A stretch of DNA of 7,341 bases from Campylobacterales bacterium (GTDB taxonomy: Bacteria; Campylobacterota; Campylobacteria; Campylobacterales; Arcobacteraceae), in contig JAIELU010000256.1 of NCBI GenBank assembly GCA_019752775.1, positions 1 to 7,341 on the forward strand. Direction: 5' to 3'. The notes under the pieces are model-generated. The model made no database searches, was not told the origin of the DNA, and saw only the letters and a program-made list of their open reading frames with translations. Position numbers and translations under genes: made by a program. Shown piece by piece: positions 5,565 through 7,341 of the stretch. The first letter of the stretch is position 1, and each line of letters opens with the position of its first letter.

Positions 5565-6269
5565 ATGTATAAAAAAATATCAAAAGTTTTATATCTAAAG
5601 GTGGGGATTGTAACAACTTCAAAACTTTTAAATAATAGTAAAAGAGAAGAATTGATTTCAGGAATCAAAAAAAATCCAGTTTCTTCTTCATATCTTACAA
5701 AAACAGGGTTTAAAGATGATTCTCAAGCTGATTTACTTCATCATGGTGGAGAAAATAAAGCTTTATTCCTTTTTTCAAGTATAACTTATGAAAAAATCAA
5801 CTCTTTTTATGATAATAAATTTGATGTAAGTAAAACTGCATTTTTTGGAGAAAATCTTATATTATCAGAAATTACAGAAGAAGATATTTGTGTTGGAGAT
5901 ATTTTAAAAATAGGACAATGCAAAGTACAAATAACACAACCACGACAACCTTGTTGGAAATTAAGTGCAAATACTGATGAAAAAAATATGACAAATTTTA
6001 TTTTTAATAGTGGTTTAACAGGTTGGTATGCAAAAGTTTTAGAAGAAGGAAATATCAGTCAAAATGATGAAGTAATTTTAGAAAAAAGAACTTATCCAAA
6101 TCTAAATATAAAAAAATTAAATCAGCTAATAATTAATCCAATGAGTGATGAAAAGCTTACATTAGAGGCATTAAATTGTACAGAGTTAGGAAAAGCGTTT
6201 ATGGAATCTTTGTCTAAGAGATATAAATTAAAAGATAAAGATATTCAATTTTCTTTTTATCATGAATAA
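5565..6269 (+). CDS. YiiM-like MOSC-domain protein
   Basis: A 234-residue cytoplasmic protein of the MOSC family (molybdenum cofactor sulfurase C-terminal-type domain) plus the C-terminal helical '3-alpha' region of YiiM. Key marks are GFKDDSQADLLHHGG (48-62, the HGG loop), FGENL (94-98), GDILKIG (111-117), TQPRQPCWKL (124-133) with C130 as the conserved cysteine expected to bind the Mo cofactor, and GLTGWYAKVLEEG (150-162). E. coli YiiM uses molybdenum cofactor to reduce N-hydroxylated compounds such as 6-hydroxylaminopurine; the same reaction here is inferred from the family. Length is close to YiiM (about 224). It is a single-gene unit with its own promoter, divergent from the cytochrome. 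The nearby fdh operon also depends on Mo cofactor, but no shared transcript is indicated. Confidence 0.92.
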   Translation: MYKKISKVLYLKVGIVTTSKLLNNSKREELISGIKKNPVSSSYLTKTGFKDDSQADLLHHGGENKALFLFSSITYEKINSFYDNKFDVSKTAFFGENLILSEITEEDICVGDILKIGQCKVQITQPRQPCWKLSANTDEKNMTNFIFNSGLTGWYAKVLEEGNISQNDEVILEKRTYPNLNIKKLNQLIINPMSDEKLTLEALNCTELGKAFMESLSKRYKLKDKDIQFSFYHE

Positions 6270-6304
6270 TAAGAAAAATATAAAAACAAATAGTTAGATA
6301 AAAA

Positions 6305-6318
6305 AGTTAATTTTAACT
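6305..6318. repeat. Short palindrome downstream of the MOSC gene
   Basis: AGTTAATTTTAACT has perfect 6-nt arms around a central TT. It lies 35 nt after the MOSC stop in the 167-nt non-coding stretch 6270-6436. It could be a weak all-A/T hairpin ending the MOSC transcript (a run of T follows at about 6349-6354) or a protein site. In such A/T-rich DNA it may also be chance. Confidence 0.3.
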
Positions 6319-6397
6319 AATTAAATAAAAAAACAAGCACTTTTCATCTTTTTTATATTGTGTATTTTTTTACTCTAATATTACATGTACATCAAAA

Positions 6398-6420
6398 TTC
6401 CCAAGCTTATAGCTTGGGAA
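6398..6420 (-). terminator. Intrinsic terminator of the benE-like gene
   Basis: Perfect 10-bp inverted arms, TTCCCAAGCT and AGCTTGGGAA, surround a 3-nt TAT loop. Read on the minus strand, the hairpin is followed directly by TTTTG, and it begins about 16 nt after the stop codon of the minus-strand transporter. On the plus strand the hairpin is followed by GATAATAAT with no T run, so it should act mainly leftward. Confidence 0.8.
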
Positions 6421-6436
6421 GATAATAATATTACAA

Positions 6437-7341
6437 TTAATTTCTTTTAAATTTACCATTTAAAATAAAATAAGAAATTAACCCTAACACAAGTCCCCAA
6501 AATGCTCCGCCAATTCCAAATAAATTGATATTAGCAGCAGTTGCTAAAAAAGTAATCATAGCAGCTTCGCGAGTATTATTATCACTTAGTGCATTAGCAA
6601 GGCTTCCTGCAATTGTACTCAACAGTGCAAGACCTGCAAGTGTGCTAATAAATGTTGCTGGAAAAGCTGCAAATAAAGCAGCAAGTGTAACCCCAAAAAT
6701 ACCAACTAAAATATAAAATATTCCTGCTGCAACACCAGCAATCCATCGTTTTGAAGGATCTTCATGGGATTCTTTTCCTGTACAAATTGCAGCTGTGATT
6801 GCTGCTAGATTAAATGCGTGTGAACCAAAAGGTGCCATTAAAAATGAACCTAAACCAGTAATTGCAAGAATTGGTTTTGCATTTGTTTTAAATCCTTCAT
6901 TTTTTAGTATTAGTAAACCTGGCATATATTGTCCAGTTAATGTAATTAAAAATAAAGGTAAGGCAACACTTAATGTCGCATTTATTGAAAAAGTTGGTTC
7001 AGTAAAAATTGGTGTTGCCAATTTAAGTGCGAAACCTGAAAAATCAATTTGTGATTGTAATAACAGTAAGATAAATCCAAAACTTAAAACACATACAATT
7101 GCATATCTTGCAGAAAACCGTTTTGCAATGATATAAATAAAAAACATAGAAATAGCCAAAATAGGGTCAATTGTCATATTTGAAAAAGCTGAAATACCAA
7201 ATTGTAATAAAATACCTGCTAATAAACCAGAAGCAATACTAACAGGAATTAAACGAATTAATTTTCCAAAATAACCTGTAACTCCTAAAATAATAAATGC
7301 TAATGCAGAAAGCAAATAAGCACCTATTGCTTCACTATATG
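6437..7341 (-). CDS. benE: BenE-family benzoate/H+ symporter (C-terminal part)
   Basis: The minus-strand frame is open to the right edge, giving about 300 C-terminal residues of a roughly 390-residue inner-membrane transporter; the start is outside the window. A TTG codon at 7313-7315 is internal, since family-like sequence (YSEAIGAYLLSALAF) reads through it. BenE marks include GKLIRLIPVSIASGLLAGILLQFG, GQYMPGLLILKNEGF, the loop APFGSHAFNLAAITAAI, TGKESHEDPSKRWIAG and NLFGIGGAFWGLVLG near the end. Alternating hydrophobic stretches suggest eight or nine membrane helices in the visible part. The family imports benzoate or similar aromatic acids with protons. Many Proteobacteria carry BenE homologues without benzoate-degradation genes, so the real substrate is uncertain, and no catabolic genes are visible here. 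Transcription ends at the hairpin 6398-6420. Confidence 0.93.
   Translation of the reverse strand, partial: YSEAIGAYLLSALAFIILGVTGYFGKLIRLIPVSIASGLLAGILLQFGISAFSNMTIDPILAISMFFIYIIAKRFSARYAIVCVLSFGFILLLLQSQIDFSGFALKLATPIFTEPTFSINATLSVALPLFLITLTGQYMPGLLILKNEGFKTNAKPILAITGLGSFLMAPFGSHAFNLAAITAAICTGKESHEDPSKRWIAGVAAGIFYILVGIFGVTLAALFAAFPATFISTLAGLALLSTIAGSLANALSDNNTREAAMITFLATAANINLFGIGGAFWGLVLGLISYFILNGKFKRN

Noticed and set aside
6330..6356. A-run/T-run pair (about 6328-6337 and 6349-6356) as a terminator for the MOSC gene
   Set aside because: The possible stem is only A-T pairs with a long loop; too weak to call as a terminator.
6525..7136. Two plus-strand ORFs (63 and 113 residues) over the benE-like gene
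   Set aside because: They are antisense to clear transporter coding sequence; the Ala/Ile/Lys-rich products are shadows of membrane-helix codons.

Overview
The window is a low-GC, gene-dense stretch of bacterial chromosome. It carries an fdhA-fdhB-fdhC-fdhD formate dehydrogenase cluster, with a 197-residue FdhB that has no membrane anchor and a long FdhC. This arrangement, the strong A/T bias and the protein wording suggest a Campylobacterota member, most likely of the Arcobacter group. The assignment comes from gene content and recognition, not from a database search.

Bases 1-5088, plus strand: the 3' part of a six-gene operon. It runs from the C-terminal half of FdhA (molybdopterin catalytic subunit, entering from the left) to FdhB (four [4Fe-4S] clusters), FdhC (membrane cytochrome b), FdhD (sulfurtransferase for the Mo cofactor of formate dehydrogenase), a 139-residue protein built from two diverged copies of a Cys-containing unit (CELGVFG / CQLGCFR), and a 326-residue divergent relative of NifS/IscS cysteine desulfurases. 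Intergenic gaps are 9 nt or less, and the last four genes overlap by 4, 8 and 8 nt, so the two unfamiliar proteins are almost certainly co-expressed with formate dehydrogenase. FdhD is known to take sulfur from a cysteine desulfurase. The NifS-like protein is therefore a candidate dedicated partner, although several canonical active-site residues look replaced.

Bases 5089-5564: a small exported monohaem cytochrome c on the minus strand, tail-to-tail with the operon only 4 nt away. It is followed by a divergent 172-nt regulatory region. That region holds a near-consensus sigma70-type promoter for the cytochrome and a GTGA-N6-TCAC palindrome typical of Crp/Fnr-family sites. The palindrome is centred about 41.5 nt upstream of the predicted start of transcription of the rightward gene.

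Bases 5565-6269, plus strand: a YiiM-like MOSC-domain protein, another molybdenum-cofactor-related function. Bases 6270-6436 are A/T-rich and non-coding, with a short palindrome and a perfect 10-bp hairpin that acts as the terminator of the next gene. Bases 6437-7341, minus strand: the C-terminal three quarters of a BenE-family benzoate/H+ symporter, cut by the right edge.

The most interesting part is the fdhD / duplicated-motif protein / NifS-like trio, which may be a specialised sulfur-delivery or maturation module for formate dehydrogenase.
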